From assembly GCF_017743935.1 (NCBI RefSeq), contig NZ_JAGHRE010000011.1:1-64000 (forward strand): 64,000 nt of DNA, in the 5' to 3' direction. The position numbers and the translations under genes are program-made. Under the pieces are notes generated by a model. It did not search any database. It was not told where the DNA came from and saw only the letters and a program-made list of their open reading frames with translations. Shown here one piece after another: positions 32,654-41,802 of the stretch (the stretch's first letter is position 1; every line of letters starts with the position of its first letter). The stretch comes from Tropicibacter sp. R16_0. Its GTDB lineage: Bacteria; Pseudomonadota; Alphaproteobacteria; Rhodobacterales; Rhodobacteraceae.

Positions 32654-33199
32654 TTATGGCTCAAACAGGTCCATGACCGCTTTATGGGGTGTCATGGAGC
32701 TGTGTTTGCGCTCCAATTCCAACCTGTATTTTTCGATCTGGCAATCAATCCGCCCAAGGTAAATAGCCTCTCCTCCCACATCGGAAAATTTTGGTGGTTG
32801 CAAGTCGCGGCATTCCTTATGCCAGCGTGCCGCTTTTGCGGCATCGACACCTGCATAACCGGCAACATCCTTGCGCACCTTTTCCTCGTTGGCTTCGATC
32901 TCGGCCTTGATCAGGTAATTGATTGCCGCGACAACCTTTGCTCGAAGTATGGTTTCTTCGAGGGTAATGGAATTGCCGCCCATGCGTACCTTATGCTGTC
33001 GCTGCCGTTCTTGCTTAAGCAATCGCTTCATGAAGGGGAACTCAAGACCAACCCCATTGAAGAAGTCCAGAACACCGACAAGTTCATCTGACAACATCGC
33101 ATCATCGGGTAGATCGGGCTGCGAACTGACCCGCGTACGCAGTTCTTCAAGAAGCGCCAATACGCGCTCTGCCTCTGTCTGACTATCCGTCTCACTCAT
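32654..33199 (-). CDS. Hypothetical island protein, coiled-coil rich
   Basis: 181-residue protein with no recognised family. Helical throughout: EAERVLALLEELRTRVSS at residues 8-25, GLEFPFMKRLLKQERQRQHK near 50-70, and AINYLIKAEIEANEEKVRKD near 92-111. A WHKECRDLQPP segment near 128 has one His-Cys pair. Its start overlaps the integrase stop in ATGA (33196-33199), so it is translated with the integrase; such genes often modulate integration or superinfection. Confidence 0.6.
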   Translation of the reverse strand: MSETDSQTEAERVLALLEELRTRVSSQPDLPDDAMLSDELVGVLDFFNGVGLEFPFMKRLLKQERQRQHKVRMGGNSITLEETILRAKVVAAINYLIKAEIEANEEKVRKDVAGYAGVDAAKAARWHKECRDLQPPKFSDVGGEAIYLGRIDCQIEKYRLELERKHSSMTPHKAVMDLFEP

Positions 33200-34410
33200 A
33201 CCTTTGCCTTCACAAGCATCTGCACGACGTTAGCACGGCCTTTCTGCAACTGAACCAGAAACTGCGAATAGGCCTCCATCATCACCCGGCGCTGGGCGAG
33301 GAAGGATGTGCGGTCATAAGCGCGGCCATGCTGCTCTTTAGATGCGTGGCTCAACTGTGCCTCTGCCAGTTTCTCATCGAACCCGAGCCGCTCGGTTACC
33401 AATGTGCGCAGCGTAGCCCGCAACCCGTGGGCGTCGGTCTCTCCATCAAATCCGATTCTGCGGATCATGTTCATTGTGGCCGGTTCAGACACAGGGCCGT
33501 TCTCGCTCGCAAAGACGAATTCGCGGTGGCCGTTGAGCTTGTACATCTCATTCAGGATATCGATCACCGGGTCCGTCAGGGGAATGGCAATCGTAATGCC
33601 CGTCTTGGTGACGGGGTTATTCCATACACGCTCACCGATGTTAATGTCCGCCCAGCGCATTTTGCGCACTTCACCTGCCCTCTGACCTGTATGCGCAATG
33701 ATCTGAACCAGGGGCTTGCCCAAGGTCTGATGCGGCCACGCGTCCAGCGACTGCAGAAACTGCGCCAGACGCTCTGGCTCAACGATAGCGGGGTGGTGTT
33801 TCTTTGGCTGGGGCTTGAAGCGGTCGATTACGTTTGCACCCGGTACGAAAGAGATCAGGCCCTCGGCTTCCGCATAGCCCAGAACCTGTCGCAGGATGCG
33901 GATGACCCGGCGCGCAGTTTCATGGCTTCCGCGATCTGCGATCTTGAGCGCAACGGCCTTGATATCGACTGCCGTGATATCCGCGACCTCCACAGTCCCC
34001 AGCAGAGGGATGGCATCCTTTTCGATCCGGTTGTGGGCGCGGACATAAGTCTTTTCTGCCCAGTGTGAACGCTCCGCTGCCAGCCATGCGCGTGCGACAC
34101 CGGCGAAGGTGGTGTCCGTCAGGCCTGACCGGGCCTGCACCTCCGCACGCATCTCCGCCACGTCGGGGGTGATGTTATCTTCAAGCAGGTTCCTCTGCAC
34201 CTCAACGCGCTGGCGTGCATCTTTGAGGCCGACAGAAGGATAGGAGCCCAAAGTCATCTCACACTGCTTTCCACCGACCCTGTAGCGCCAGACCCATGTC
34301 TTGCTGCCCTTTGGGTGAACGATCAGCGTCAGGCCGAGACCATCTGCCAGCTTGATCTTCTTGTCGCCCGGTTTCGCAGCCTTGATTTGTCTGTCCGTTA
34401 GTTTGGTCAT
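33196..34410 (-). CDS. int: Tyrosine site-specific integrase, P4 family
   Basis: 404-residue integrase. Start at ATG 34410 gives the family's N-terminal DUF4102 arm-binding domain (MTKLTDRQIKAAKPGDKK, LADGLGLTLIVHPKGSKTWV). The core-binding domain (AWLAAERSHWAEKTYVRAHN) and catalytic domain follow, with the conserved residues in HTGQRAGEVRKMRW (Arg), TKTG (Lys), HGLRATLRTL (His-x-x-Arg), LSHA (His) and the terminal AYDRTSFLAQRR (Tyr nucleophile). The gene sits 156 bases from tRNA-Ala(GGC) with the promoter end toward the tRNA, the usual arrangement for tRNA-targeting islands. Confidence 0.93.
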   Translation of the reverse strand: MTKLTDRQIKAAKPGDKKIKLADGLGLTLIVHPKGSKTWVWRYRVGGKQCEMTLGSYPSVGLKDARQRVEVQRNLLEDNITPDVAEMRAEVQARSGLTDTTFAGVARAWLAAERSHWAEKTYVRAHNRIEKDAIPLLGTVEVADITAVDIKAVALKIADRGSHETARRVIRILRQVLGYAEAEGLISFVPGANVIDRFKPQPKKHHPAIVEPERLAQFLQSLDAWPHQTLGKPLVQIIAHTGQRAGEVRKMRWADINIGERVWNNPVTKTGITIAIPLTDPVIDILNEMYKLNGHREFVFASENGPVSEPATMNMIRRIGFDGETDAHGLRATLRTLVTERLGFDEKLAEAQLSHASKEQHGRAYDRTSFLAQRRVMMEAYSQFLVQLQKGRANVVQMLVKAKV

Positions 34411-34565
34411 CTGGCATACTTTCCCACTGGAGAACCCCACACAGACCCCCACAATGGGAACTCTGGCAGAGCCCAAGTTTCCTTGGGGGTGAGAAAGACT
34501 GACACGTCAAAGGCCTTATTTACAAAGCCGTATGACTGCGAGTGAATTCGAACTGAGGAGAAAAA

Positions 34566-34641
<76 letters not shown>

Positions 34642-34763
34642 ATGCCACCGCTGCTGCGGTGGACGGACGTTTATGAAAGGACAGACAGGAGCGCAAGTCA
34701 AAAAACGCCGATCGTCCGAAAAATTTTGCCGGTTTGGTGGGCGGCGCCGACAGGCTTCGGCAC

Positions 34764-34794
34764 AAAAGAAAAGGCCGGGAAAAACCCCGGCCCT
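34764..34794 (-). terminator. Rho-independent terminator of the TIGR02300 gene
   Basis: On the minus strand GGCCGGGG-TTTT-TCCCGGCC is followed by TTTTCTTTTG. The stem is very GC-rich; it begins about 10 bases after the stop codon at 34803. Confidence 0.88.
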
Positions 34795-34802
34795 TCAGTC
34801 AA

Positions 34803-35129
34803 TCACGAGTCGTCGTCTTCGGATGAAACGTCGGCGATTTCGTCCAAGGATACGTTGTCCTCGTCGTCATCGTCGTCCAGAACATCATCGCCCAGATCGA
34901 CATCGACGTCGTCGTCATCATCCAGAACGACGTCATCCTCGTTCATCGACTGTTTGTTCTTCAGGGTTGCCGCATCTTCGGCATCCGCTGCGATCATCCG
35001 GCTCTTGCCGGTGTCCAGTTCCACGATTTCGCCCGTGTAGGGGCTGACAATCGGATCTTTGTTCAGGTCATAAAACCGCTTGCCGGTGGTCGGGCAAACG
35101 CGTTTTACGCCCCATTCTTCCTTGGGCAT
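34803..35129 (-). CDS. TIGR02300 family protein (acidic FYDLN protein)
   Basis: 108-residue protein found across alphaproteobacteria. The conserved N-terminal block reads KEEWGVKRVCPTTGKRFYDL, then NKDPIVSPYTGEIVE. The C-terminal half is almost entirely Asp/Glu (runs such as VLDDDDDVDVDLGDDVLDDD), characteristic of the family. Function is unknown; the single CPTTG plus the FYDLN block suggests a half zinc ribbon. Monocistronic, with its own terminator; divergent from the metalloprotease-like gene. Confidence 0.93.
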   Translation of the reverse strand: MPKEEWGVKRVCPTTGKRFYDLNKDPIVSPYTGEIVELDTGKSRMIAADAEDAATLKNKQSMNEDDVVLDDDDDVDVDLGDDVLDDDDDEDNVSLDEIADVSSEDDDS

Positions 35130-35226
35130 GTGAAATCCCCTTGATATCAGGTGAGTCGTCGACGATTCAGGTCACGTGCCACATGACGTGGGCACTGTCA
35201 AAGCCTTTGAGTAAATGGGAGCCCGC

Positions 35227-35913
35227 ATGGCCGATCACCACCTGCCTGGACATCCGCCCGTACCGCTGACGGTGCGCCGGTCGGCGCGCGCCCGGCGGAT
35301 CAGCTTGCGGATATCCCAGTTGGATGGGCGGGTGACGCTGACCATGCCCAACGGCGTGCCCGAACGCCACGCGCTGGAGTTCGCAGCCGAAAAAGAGGAT
35401 TGGATCAGATCCCATCTGGACGCGAGACAGTCGAACGAAAGTGTCGGCATCGGTTCGGTGATCCCTGTCGAAGGGGTCGAGCGCTATGTGGAGGCCGGGC
35501 AAGGTCGCAGTGTGGTTCTGAATGACGCTGCGATCCTCGTGCCTGCCAAGTCCGCGCCGCGTCGGGTGCAAAGGTTCCTCAAGGAATTGGCGCGTGACCG
35601 TTTGGCCGAGGCCTCGGACCTTTATAGCGCGCGTCTGGGGCGGTCCTATTCGCGCCTCTCCATCCGGGACACCCGATCGCGCTGGGGGTCGTGTACGGCG
35701 CAGGGTGGGCTGATGTATTCGTGGCGATTGATTCTCGCGCCTCCGGTGGTGCTGCAATACGTGGCGGCCCATGAGGTCGCGCATTTGGCCGAAATGAACC
35801 ACTCGCAAGCCTTCTGGGATCTGGTCGAAGAAATTCATGGCCCCTATCGGGATCAGCGGCAGTGGCTTCGGGATGAGGGCGCGGCGTTGCATCGGTATCG
35901 GTTCGATGGTTGA
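35227..35913 (+). CDS. YgjP/DUF45-type M48-like zinc metallopeptidase
   Basis: 228-residue protein. ATG 35227 was chosen because GGGAG lies just upstream. Central fold: VRRSARARRISLRISQLDGR near the N-terminus, and the DUF45 signature IRDTRSRWGSCTAQGGLMYS near 150-169. The zinc site HEVAH follows (residue about 183) with MNHSQAFWDLVEEIHG. The family resembles SprT/wss1-type proteases; the E. coli homologue YgjP is poorly characterised. Cytoplasmic, no signal peptide. Followed after 36 bases by a GntR gene that is probably separate. Confidence 0.88.
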   Translation: MADHHLPGHPPVPLTVRRSARARRISLRISQLDGRVTLTMPNGVPERHALEFAAEKEDWIRSHLDARQSNESVGIGSVIPVEGVERYVEAGQGRSVVLNDAAILVPAKSAPRRVQRFLKELARDRLAEASDLYSARLGRSYSRLSIRDTRSRWGSCTAQGGLMYSWRLILAPPVVLQYVAAHEVAHLAEMNHSQAFWDLVEEIHGPYRDQRQWLRDEGAALHRYRFDG

Positions 35914-35949
35914 CCCGTTTGGGATTTGTGATCACATATGGGGGTCATG

Positions 35950-36594
35950 ATGAACGCCCGCACGACCGAACAAACCGCTTCTGCCCACGACCGAGTGTAT
36001 CGCATGTTGCGCACGCGGATCATGCACGGAGAGATCGCACCGGGGCAGGCCATGACCCTGCGCGGGATCGGGTCCGAGTTCGAAGTGTCGATGACGCCCG
36101 CGCGCGAGGCCGTGCGCCGTTTGGTGGCCGAGGGGGCGCTGTTCCTGTCAAACTCTGGCCGAGTGTCCACGCCCGAACTGACCAACGATCGGATCGAGGA
36201 ATTGGCCGCACTGCGCGCCCTGCTTGAGGTCGAACTGGCAAGCCGCGCCTTGCCTCGGGCCCATATCGCGCTGATCGACAGGTTGCAGACCATCAACATG
36301 AATGTGGCCGAGATGGTCACGAAGCGGGACGCCGTGGGATACATTCGCGCCAACCTGGAATTTCACCGCACGCTTTATCTGCGGGCGCAAGCTCCGGCGA
36401 TGTTGGCGATGGCTGAAACCGTCTGGCTGCAACTGGGGCCAACGATGCGCGCGCTTTATGGGCGACTGCGCCGCACCGATCCGCCACAGGGTCACAAGCT
36501 GATCATCGCAGCACTCAAGGCGGGTGATGAGCCGGGGTTGCGACTGGCAGTGCGCTCGGATGTGACGCAAGGCTTGCGTTTACTCGTGACCTGA
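35950..36594 (+). CDS. GntR-family regulator (FCD subfamily)
   Basis: 214-residue regulator. N-terminal winged HTH: SAHDRVYRMLRTRIMHGEIA, then PGQAMTLRGIGSEFEVSMTP and AREAVRRLVAEGAL (residues about 12-65). The C-terminal FCD helical domain (LRALLEVELASRALPRAHIA; NLEFHRTLYLRAQAPAMLAM) has the metal-binding His of the family. ATG 35950 follows GGGGG; starts at 35938 and 35947 are possible. It directly precedes an NMT1-type ABC transporter on the same strand (73 bases), probably its regulatory target; these regulators usually respond to carboxylic acids or related metabolites. Confidence 0.87.
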   Translation: MNARTTEQTASAHDRVYRMLRTRIMHGEIAPGQAMTLRGIGSEFEVSMTPAREAVRRLVAEGALFLSNSGRVSTPELTNDRIEELAALRALLEVELASRALPRAHIALIDRLQTINMNVAEMVTKRDAVGYIRANLEFHRTLYLRAQAPAMLAMAETVWLQLGPTMRALYGRLRRTDPPQGHKLIIAALKAGDEPGLRLAVRSDVTQGLRLLVT

Positions 36595-36667
36595 GACGCG
36601 TTTGCGGGATTGCGCCCAGATTTCATAAAGTCTTAAGGTGAGACGGAATTTTCAGGGGAGAGTGATC

Positions 36668-37681
36668 ATGACCAATTTTTCACGCCGTGGAGCCATGGGC
36701 CTTTTGGGTGGCGCCGCCACCTTGCCGATGCTGGGCACACCGGCACTGGCCAACACCAAGATGACCGTCGGCGCGCTGCGTTTTACCAGCCATGCGGCGT
36801 CTTTTGTGGCCTTCGAGCGCGGCTATTTCGCGGACGAAGGGCTGGATGTCGAGTTCAAGTTCTTTCAGGCCGCCCAACCCATGGCGGTCGCGATCGCTTC
36901 GGGCGATGCAGATTACGCCGTGACCGCGATCTCGGGCGGTTTGGTCAGCCTTGCCGAAAAGGGTGCGGCCAAGGTGATCGGTGGCGCGCTGAGCGAGGAA
37001 AAGGGCATCGACGGGCAAAAGATCCTGGCGTCCAACGCGGCTTATGAGGCTGGCCTGACCAGCCCGGCAGCTTTGGGTGGCAAGAACTATGCTGTCACAC
37101 AGGCGGGCTCGTCGTTCCATTACATGGGATCCAAGATTTCCGCTGCCGAGGGCGTTTCGGTCAAATTCAAGCCGCTGCAAAAGGTTGGCGCCATCATCGG
37201 TGCGATGAAATCGGGGCAGGTCGACGCATGGTCAATCGTGCCGCATATCGCCAAAGGGTTGGCTGGGGCCGGAGCCGTCAAGATCATCGGCAATGTGGCC
37301 GACTACATCCCGAACTATCAGGTCACCACCGTCTTCACTTCGGCCAACAACGCCGAAAATGAACGCGGTCAGACCGAAGCCTTCTTGCGGGCATTTTCGC
37401 GCGGAGCGGATGATTTCAACGCCGCTCTGGTCGACAAGAGCGCGGGCGATGAAGCCGCGACCGAGATGGTCAAGCTGATCCACAAATACGTTTATGCGGA
37501 TCGTCCGTTTGAAAAGGCTGAAAAGTCCATTCGCAACGGCGCGATGCGGATCAACAAGAACGCTGGGCTCAATATGAGTTCGGTTCAGGATCAGCTGGAT
37601 TGGTTCAAGGCTGAAGGGTTGATCAAAGAGGATATCACCTCGGAAACACTGGTCGATCCGTCCTACGCGCCGACGATCTGA
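36668..37681 (+). CDS. ABC transporter substrate-binding protein, NMT1/THI5-like (SsuA type)
   Basis: 337-residue periplasmic receptor. A Tat-like signal (FSRRGAMGLLGGAATLPMLG, twin Arg) precedes ALA-NTKMTVGALRFTSHAAS. The NMT1 fold is shown by FVAFERGYFADEGLDVEFKF near residue 48, VAIASGDADYAVTAISGGL near 75-93, and KVGAIIGAMKSGQVDAWSIV near 175-195. Start chosen at ATG 36668 (GGGGAG upstream). Ligand may be an aromatic, pyrimidine or sulfonate-type compound; not determinable. First structural gene of a three-gene importer. Confidence 0.88.
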   Translation: MTNFSRRGAMGLLGGAATLPMLGTPALANTKMTVGALRFTSHAASFVAFERGYFADEGLDVEFKFFQAAQPMAVAIASGDADYAVTAISGGLVSLAEKGAAKVIGGALSEEKGIDGQKILASNAAYEAGLTSPAALGGKNYAVTQAGSSFHYMGSKISAAEGVSVKFKPLQKVGAIIGAMKSGQVDAWSIVPHIAKGLAGAGAVKIIGNVADYIPNYQVTTVFTSANNAENERGQTEAFLRAFSRGADDFNAALVDKSAGDEAATEMVKLIHKYVYADRPFEKAEKSIRNGAMRINKNAGLNMSSVQDQLDWFKAEGLIKEDITSETLVDPSYAPTI

Positions 37682-37688
37682 CGACCAC

Positions 37689-38456
37689 ATGGACCTGACT
37701 CTGGATCACCTGACGCACCGCTATGGCGACATGCTGGTGCTGGATGATGTGTCGCTGCGCATTCCTGCGGGCGAGATTCTGTGTGTGATCGGCCCTTCGG
37801 GATGTGGCAAGTCCACCTTGCTGCGGATGCTGGGTGGTTTGGAACAGCCGGACCAGGGGCAGGTTTTGCAAGGGGGCGAGGCACCCGAGGGGTGCCTCAA
37901 CCCGCTGACGTTCGTGTTTCAGGATTTTGCTTTGCTGCCGTGGCGGACGGTGGCTGGGAATATCTCGCTGGTGCTTGAAGATCACGGGCTGCCAGGGACC
38001 GAAGTCGACCAGATCATCGATAGTGTTCTGGCTCGTACCAAGCTGAGTGACTTTCGTGATGCGCTGCCTCGGCAACTGTCGGGCGGAATGAAGCAGCGGG
38101 TTGCGATTGCGCGCGCCTTGGCGGTGAACCCGGCGGTGATGCTGCTGGACGAACCGCTGTCGGCGCTTGATGCGCAGACGCGCGAATTGCTGATGGAGGA
38201 TCTGGTGAGCCTTTGGGCCCGCCAGCCGTTCACGGCCGTCTACGTGACTCACAATCTGTCCGAGGCGGTGCGCCTTGGACATCAAATCGCGGTTCTGTCC
38301 CGCCGCCCGGGCCGCATCCGCGAGGTGATCCGGATTGACGTGCCACTGTCCGAGCGCACCCCCGGCCTGCCCGAGTTGGAGACGCTGCAAACGCGCCTGT
38401 GGCATCTGATGCGGGATGAGGCTTTGGCTGCGGATCAGGAGTTGGTGCATGGCTGA
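37689..38456 (+). CDS. ABC transporter ATP-binding protein, SsuB/TauB type
   Basis: 255-residue ATPase: Walker A GPSGCGKST near residue 36, Q-loop VFQDFALLPWRTV, signature LSGGMKQRVAIARAL near 130, Walker B VMLLDE, D-loop SALD, H-loop VTHNL. The FALLPWRTV phrase is typical of nitrate/sulfonate/taurine importers. The gene begins eight bases after the receptor stop and overlaps the permease start by eight, so the three are one operon. Confidence 0.92.
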   Translation: MDLTLDHLTHRYGDMLVLDDVSLRIPAGEILCVIGPSGCGKSTLLRMLGGLEQPDQGQVLQGGEAPEGCLNPLTFVFQDFALLPWRTVAGNISLVLEDHGLPGTEVDQIIDSVLARTKLSDFRDALPRQLSGGMKQRVAIARALAVNPAVMLLDEPLSALDAQTRELLMEDLVSLWARQPFTAVYVTHNLSEAVRLGHQIAVLSRRPGRIREVIRIDVPLSERTPGLPELETLQTRLWHLMRDEALAADQELVHG

Positions 38457-39237
38457 GCAGAGCGTCCCCTTTCGTGGCGGCGGCTTTCGCCCGCAGACCA
38501 AGCGCGGTGTGGGCGTGGTGGTCTTTGTTGTTCTGCTGCTTTTTATTGAATGGGGCACGCGTGCAGGCTGGATTTCCAACCTGACCCTGCCGCGCCCATC
38601 GGATGTTGGTGCAACGCTTCTGGATCTGGCCCAATCCGGCGTGCTCTGGACGCATTTGGGGCCATCGTTGACCCGGTTGGTCGTGGGGTCTTTGCTGGGC
38701 GTTTCTGCCGGTATTGGTATCGGCGTTTTAATCGGCCTGTTCTCATATGTTCGGGCCGGGTTGGTGCCGGTTGTGGCCGCGATCTTTCCGATCCCCAAGA
38801 TCGCGCTGTTGCCGCTGTTTGTGATTTGGTTCGGCATCGACGAGGGGTCCAAATACGCGCTCATCGCGCTTGGCACGTTCACACCCACGGTTGTCGCGAC
38901 CTATGGGGCAGTCGACAACGTGGACCGAGGACTGATCCGCATGGGGCAGAGCTTTGGCCTCGGCTGGTTGTCCATCGTGCGCAAGATCGTTTTACCCGGC
39001 GCCTTGCCCGGCATTCTGTCTGGTCTGCGCGTGAGCTTGGCCATCGGGATCATCCTGCTGGTCGCGGCCGAGATGCTCGGGGCCGAATACGGGGTGGGGG
39101 CCTATATCCTGCAGGCCGGATCGCTCTATGATCTTGAGCGGCTTTTTGCCGGTGTGGTCATTCTGTCGGCCTTGGGGGTCCTGACCAGCTGGATCATCGG
39201 GAATTTCGAAAAACGTCTGCTGGCTTGGCGCGCCTGA
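38449..39237 (+). CDS. ABC transporter permease, SsuC/TauC type
   Basis: 262-residue permease with about six membrane helices; the first is VGVVVFVVLLLFIEWGTRAG near residues 20-40. The EAA loop is GLIRMGQSFGLGWLSIVRKI near 160-180, and PIPKIALLPLFVIWFGI near 115 is the typical pre-EAA segment of the taurine/nitrate family. Start at ATG 38449, overlapping the ATPase gene. Confidence 0.9.
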   Translation: MAEQSVPFRGGGFRPQTKRGVGVVVFVVLLLFIEWGTRAGWISNLTLPRPSDVGATLLDLAQSGVLWTHLGPSLTRLVVGSLLGVSAGIGIGVLIGLFSYVRAGLVPVVAAIFPIPKIALLPLFVIWFGIDEGSKYALIALGTFTPTVVATYGAVDNVDRGLIRMGQSFGLGWLSIVRKIVLPGALPGILSGLRVSLAIGIILLVAAEMLGAEYGVGAYILQAGSLYDLERLFAGVVILSALGVLTSWIIGNFEKRLLAWRA

Positions 39238-39278
39238 TCGCGGTATCCTGCCTGCAAAACAATGAGCAGGTATTTATC

Positions 39279-40418
39279 ATGATGGATCGCAGGTTTTTCT
39301 CGCTTGGTGTCGGGGCTTTGCTGTTGTCGGCCTGTGGGTCGAACAAAGTGGCGACACCCGCTGCCAAGCCCCGAGTGCAATCGGTGCCGAACGCAGGCTG
39401 GGACGCCTGGGTTGACGGGTTCAAGGCCCGAGCTTTGGGGCAGGGGATTTCCCAGTCCACGATCAACACTGCCTTTCGCGGGGCAGGCTATCTGCCCATC
39501 GTGATCGAGCGCGACCGCAACCAAACCGAATTCAAACGCAGGCTTGAGGATTACCTTGCCATTGCTGCCTCGGACGAGCGGATTGCGACCGGCAAGCAGA
39601 TGCTTGGGCGGTACGGTTCGCTGCTGTCTCAACTGGAGGCACGCTATGGTGTGCCGCCGCAGATCGTGCTGGCGATCTGGGGGTTGGAGAGCCGCTATGG
39701 CGCACGTCGCGGCGACATCCCGGTGATTTCGGCCCTGTCGACGCTGGCTTATGACGGGCGGCGCGGCGCGTTCTTTGAAAAGCAGCTCGTTGCCGCGCTC
39801 AAGATCCTGCAAAACGGCGATACGTCGCCAGCCAACATGACCGGCAGTTGGGCGGGCGCCATGGGGCACACGCAGTTCATACCAACGTCTTATCTGGCCT
39901 ATGCAGTGGATTTCACCGGCGATGGCCGCCGCGATATCTGGTCGGACGATCCTACCGATGCGTTGGCCTCGGCCGCGGCGTACCTGCAGCGGTCGGGTTG
40001 GGTGCGCGGGCAGACCTGGGGCGGAGAGGTCGGTTCAGCCGCTGCGCGTTCGGCAACGCCCGTCTCGGTCATCCAACCTCAGAAACCGGGGCCGCAGTTT
40101 GCAGTGTTCAAGAACTTCTCGGTCATCAAGCGCTATAACAATTCGGACAGCTATGCGCTTGGGGTTGGCCATCTGGCGGATCGGATCGCAGGCGGCGGGC
40201 CACTCAAGACGCCATTTGGGCCGGATGCAAACGGGCTGACGTTGAATGATCGCAAAGAACTGCAAACGCGGCTGACGCGGGCCGGATATGATACTGGCGG
40301 GGCGGATGGCGTGATCGGATCCAAGAGCAAGGCGGCGATCAGTGACTATCAGCGTGCCAACGGCTTGACCGTGACAGGTGAGCCATCGGCGGCGTTGCTG
40401 CAACAGTTGCGCGGCTGA
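39279..40418 (+). CDS. Lytic murein transglycosylase, MltB-like lipoprotein with peptidoglycan-binding domain
   Basis: 379-residue secreted lipoprotein. Signal and lipobox: MMDRRFFSLGVGALLLSAC, with the acylated Cys near residue 20. The SLT_2/MltB catalytic domain runs from about 40 to 310; IWGLESRYGARRGDIPV holds the catalytic Glu near residue 136, with MGHTQFIPTSYLAYAVDF near 190-207. A C-terminal PG_binding_1 domain (LQTRLTRAGYDTGGADGVIG, AISDYQRANGLTVTG) ends the chain. It cleaves glycan strands to 1,6-anhydromuropeptides at the outer membrane during wall turnover. Confidence 0.92.
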   Translation: MMDRRFFSLGVGALLLSACGSNKVATPAAKPRVQSVPNAGWDAWVDGFKARALGQGISQSTINTAFRGAGYLPIVIERDRNQTEFKRRLEDYLAIAASDERIATGKQMLGRYGSLLSQLEARYGVPPQIVLAIWGLESRYGARRGDIPVISALSTLAYDGRRGAFFEKQLVAALKILQNGDTSPANMTGSWAGAMGHTQFIPTSYLAYAVDFTGDGRRDIWSDDPTDALASAAAYLQRSGWVRGQTWGGEVGSAAARSATPVSVIQPQKPGPQFAVFKNFSVIKRYNNSDSYALGVGHLADRIAGGGPLKTPFGPDANGLTLNDRKELQTRLTRAGYDTGGADGVIGSKSKAAISDYQRANGLTVTGEPSAALLQQLRG

Positions 40419-40423
40419 AGCGG

Positions 40424-40682
40424 GCAGGGCGTGCTCCCGCGCCCGCGCTGTTCCCTGCTGACGCAGGAAACGCTGGCGGCCTTGGGCCGGGCCTCGCTTC
40501 GCTCGGCGGTTGGCGTCCAGTGTTTCGGTTGGCGATGAATCGCGGACGGTTTGCGGGGCTGCTGGGTGCACGCAACAGCGACCCCAGGCGGGACCGCGCC
40601 GAGCCGAAGGCGAGGCGCCCGGCCCAAGGCCGTTAGCGGAGCTGACGAAAGTCAGGTCTGCTCGGGCGCGGGAGCACCCCCG
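40424..40682. repeat. Large nested inverted-repeat element between the transglycosylase gene and accA
   Basis: The intergenic region is one extended palindrome. Outer arms: GTGCTCCCGCGCCCG (about 40430-40444) and its inverse CGGGCGCGGGAGCAC (about 40663-40677), perfect 15 bp. Inner arms: CGGCCTTGGGCCGGGC (about 40476-40491) against GCCCGGCCCAAGGCCG (about 40617-40632), with further pairing of CTCGC..CTCGG to CCGAGCC..GCGAG. Small hairpins CCTGCtgacGCAGG and CTGACgaaaGTCAG lie inside. No ORF is supported. A 24-bp part (40596-40619) recurs at 56803-56826. A dispersed MITE/REP-like element or structured RNA. Confidence 0.7.
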
Positions 40683-40714
40683 GGCTGGTAACGCGTCTGC
40701 TTCCAAAGGGGGAC

Positions 40715-41677
40715 TTAGGCCGCCAGCCCTTTGGACCCCATGTCGAGGAACTTCTTGCGGCGGTCGGCGACCAGCGCATCGCCGTCCATGTCTTTGAGCT
40801 CGCCCAGCATCGCTTCGATCATGTGACCGACCGAAGAAACAGCCGCCTCACGGTCGCGGTGTGCACCGCCCTTGGGTTCGACAATGATACGGTCCGCGAC
40901 GCCCAGCTTGTGCAGGTCCTGTGCGGTCAGTCGCAGGGCCTCGGCCGCTTCGCGCATCTTTTCAGCGTCTTTCCACAGGATCGAGGCGCAACCTTCGGGC
41001 GAGATCACCGAATAGACTGAATGTTCGAGCATCGCCACGCGGTTAGCTGTTGCAAAAGCCACTGCGCCGCCCGAACCGCCTTCTCCGATGATGACCGACA
41101 CCAGCGGCACGCCGATCTTCAGGCACATCTCGGTCGAGCGCGCGATTGCCTCGGATTGGCCGCGTTCTTCGGCACCCTTGCCGGGGTAGGCGCCGGGGGT
41201 GTCGACCAGCGTGATCACCGGCAGGCCAAAGCGCCCGGCCATCTCCATCAGGCGGATCGCCTTGCGATAGCCTTCGGGGCGGGCCATGCCAAAGTTGCGT
41301 TCAATCCGTGATTTGGTGTCGTTGCCTTTTTCGTGGCCGATCACCACCACCGGCTGATCGTTGAACCGGGCCAGGCCACCCATCACCGAGTGGTCATCGG
41401 CAAAGTTCCGGTCGCCGGCCAGGGGCGTGTATTCCGTGAACAGCGCATCGATATAGTCCTTGCAGTGCGGACGCTCAGGGTGGCGCGCCACCTGGCATTT
41501 CCGCCAAGGCGTCAGGTCCTTGTACAGCTCTTCAAGCAACGAGGCGGCCTTGGCATCCAGAGCGGCAGCCTCTTCGGCAACATCCATCTCTTCGTTGGCG
41601 CGGGCCAGGGCGCGCAGCTCCTCGGCCTTGCCTTCGATCTCGGCCAGCGGTTTTTCGAAATCCAGATACTGGGTCAT
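40715..41677 (-). CDS. accA: Acetyl-CoA carboxylase carboxyltransferase subunit alpha
   Basis: 320-residue AccA, which with AccD transfers the carboxyl group from carboxybiotin to acetyl-CoA to form malonyl-CoA, the first step of fatty-acid synthesis. Start ATG 41677 ([20 protein letters not shown]) is the canonical N-terminus. Family segments: [60 protein letters not shown] and [20 protein letters not shown] near residues 180-225. Length is normal. Monocistronic here. Confidence 0.96.
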   Translation of the reverse strand: MTQYLDFEKPLAEIEGKAEELRALARANEEMDVAEEAAALDAKAASLLEELYKDLTPWRKCQVARHPERPHCKDYIDALFTEYTPLAGDRNFADDHSVMGGLARFNDQPVVVIGHEKGNDTKSRIERNFGMARPEGYRKAIRLMEMAGRFGLPVITLVDTPGAYPGKGAEERGQSEAIARSTEMCLKIGVPLVSVIIGEGGSGGAVAFATANRVAMLEHSVYSVISPEGCASILWKDAEKMREAAEALRLTAQDLHKLGVADRIIVEPKGGAHRDREAAVSSVGHMIEAMLGELKDMDGDALVADRRKKFLDMGSKGLAA

Positions 41678-41802
41678 GACGCCTCTCAACGCGGAATTTG
41701 CTGGATATATGACGTCAGGTTGCCGCAGATGCAACTCAGCAAGATTTGTGATCTGCGATTGTGGCATCGATCGAGGTGCGAAACAGACCAGTGAGGGTCC
41801 TC

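Noticed and set aside
34643-34660. Hairpin CCACCGC/GCGGTGG next to tRNA-Ala as a terminator
   Set aside because: No U-run and located upstream of the tRNA in its own direction; the TIGR02300 gene already has a terminator at 34764.
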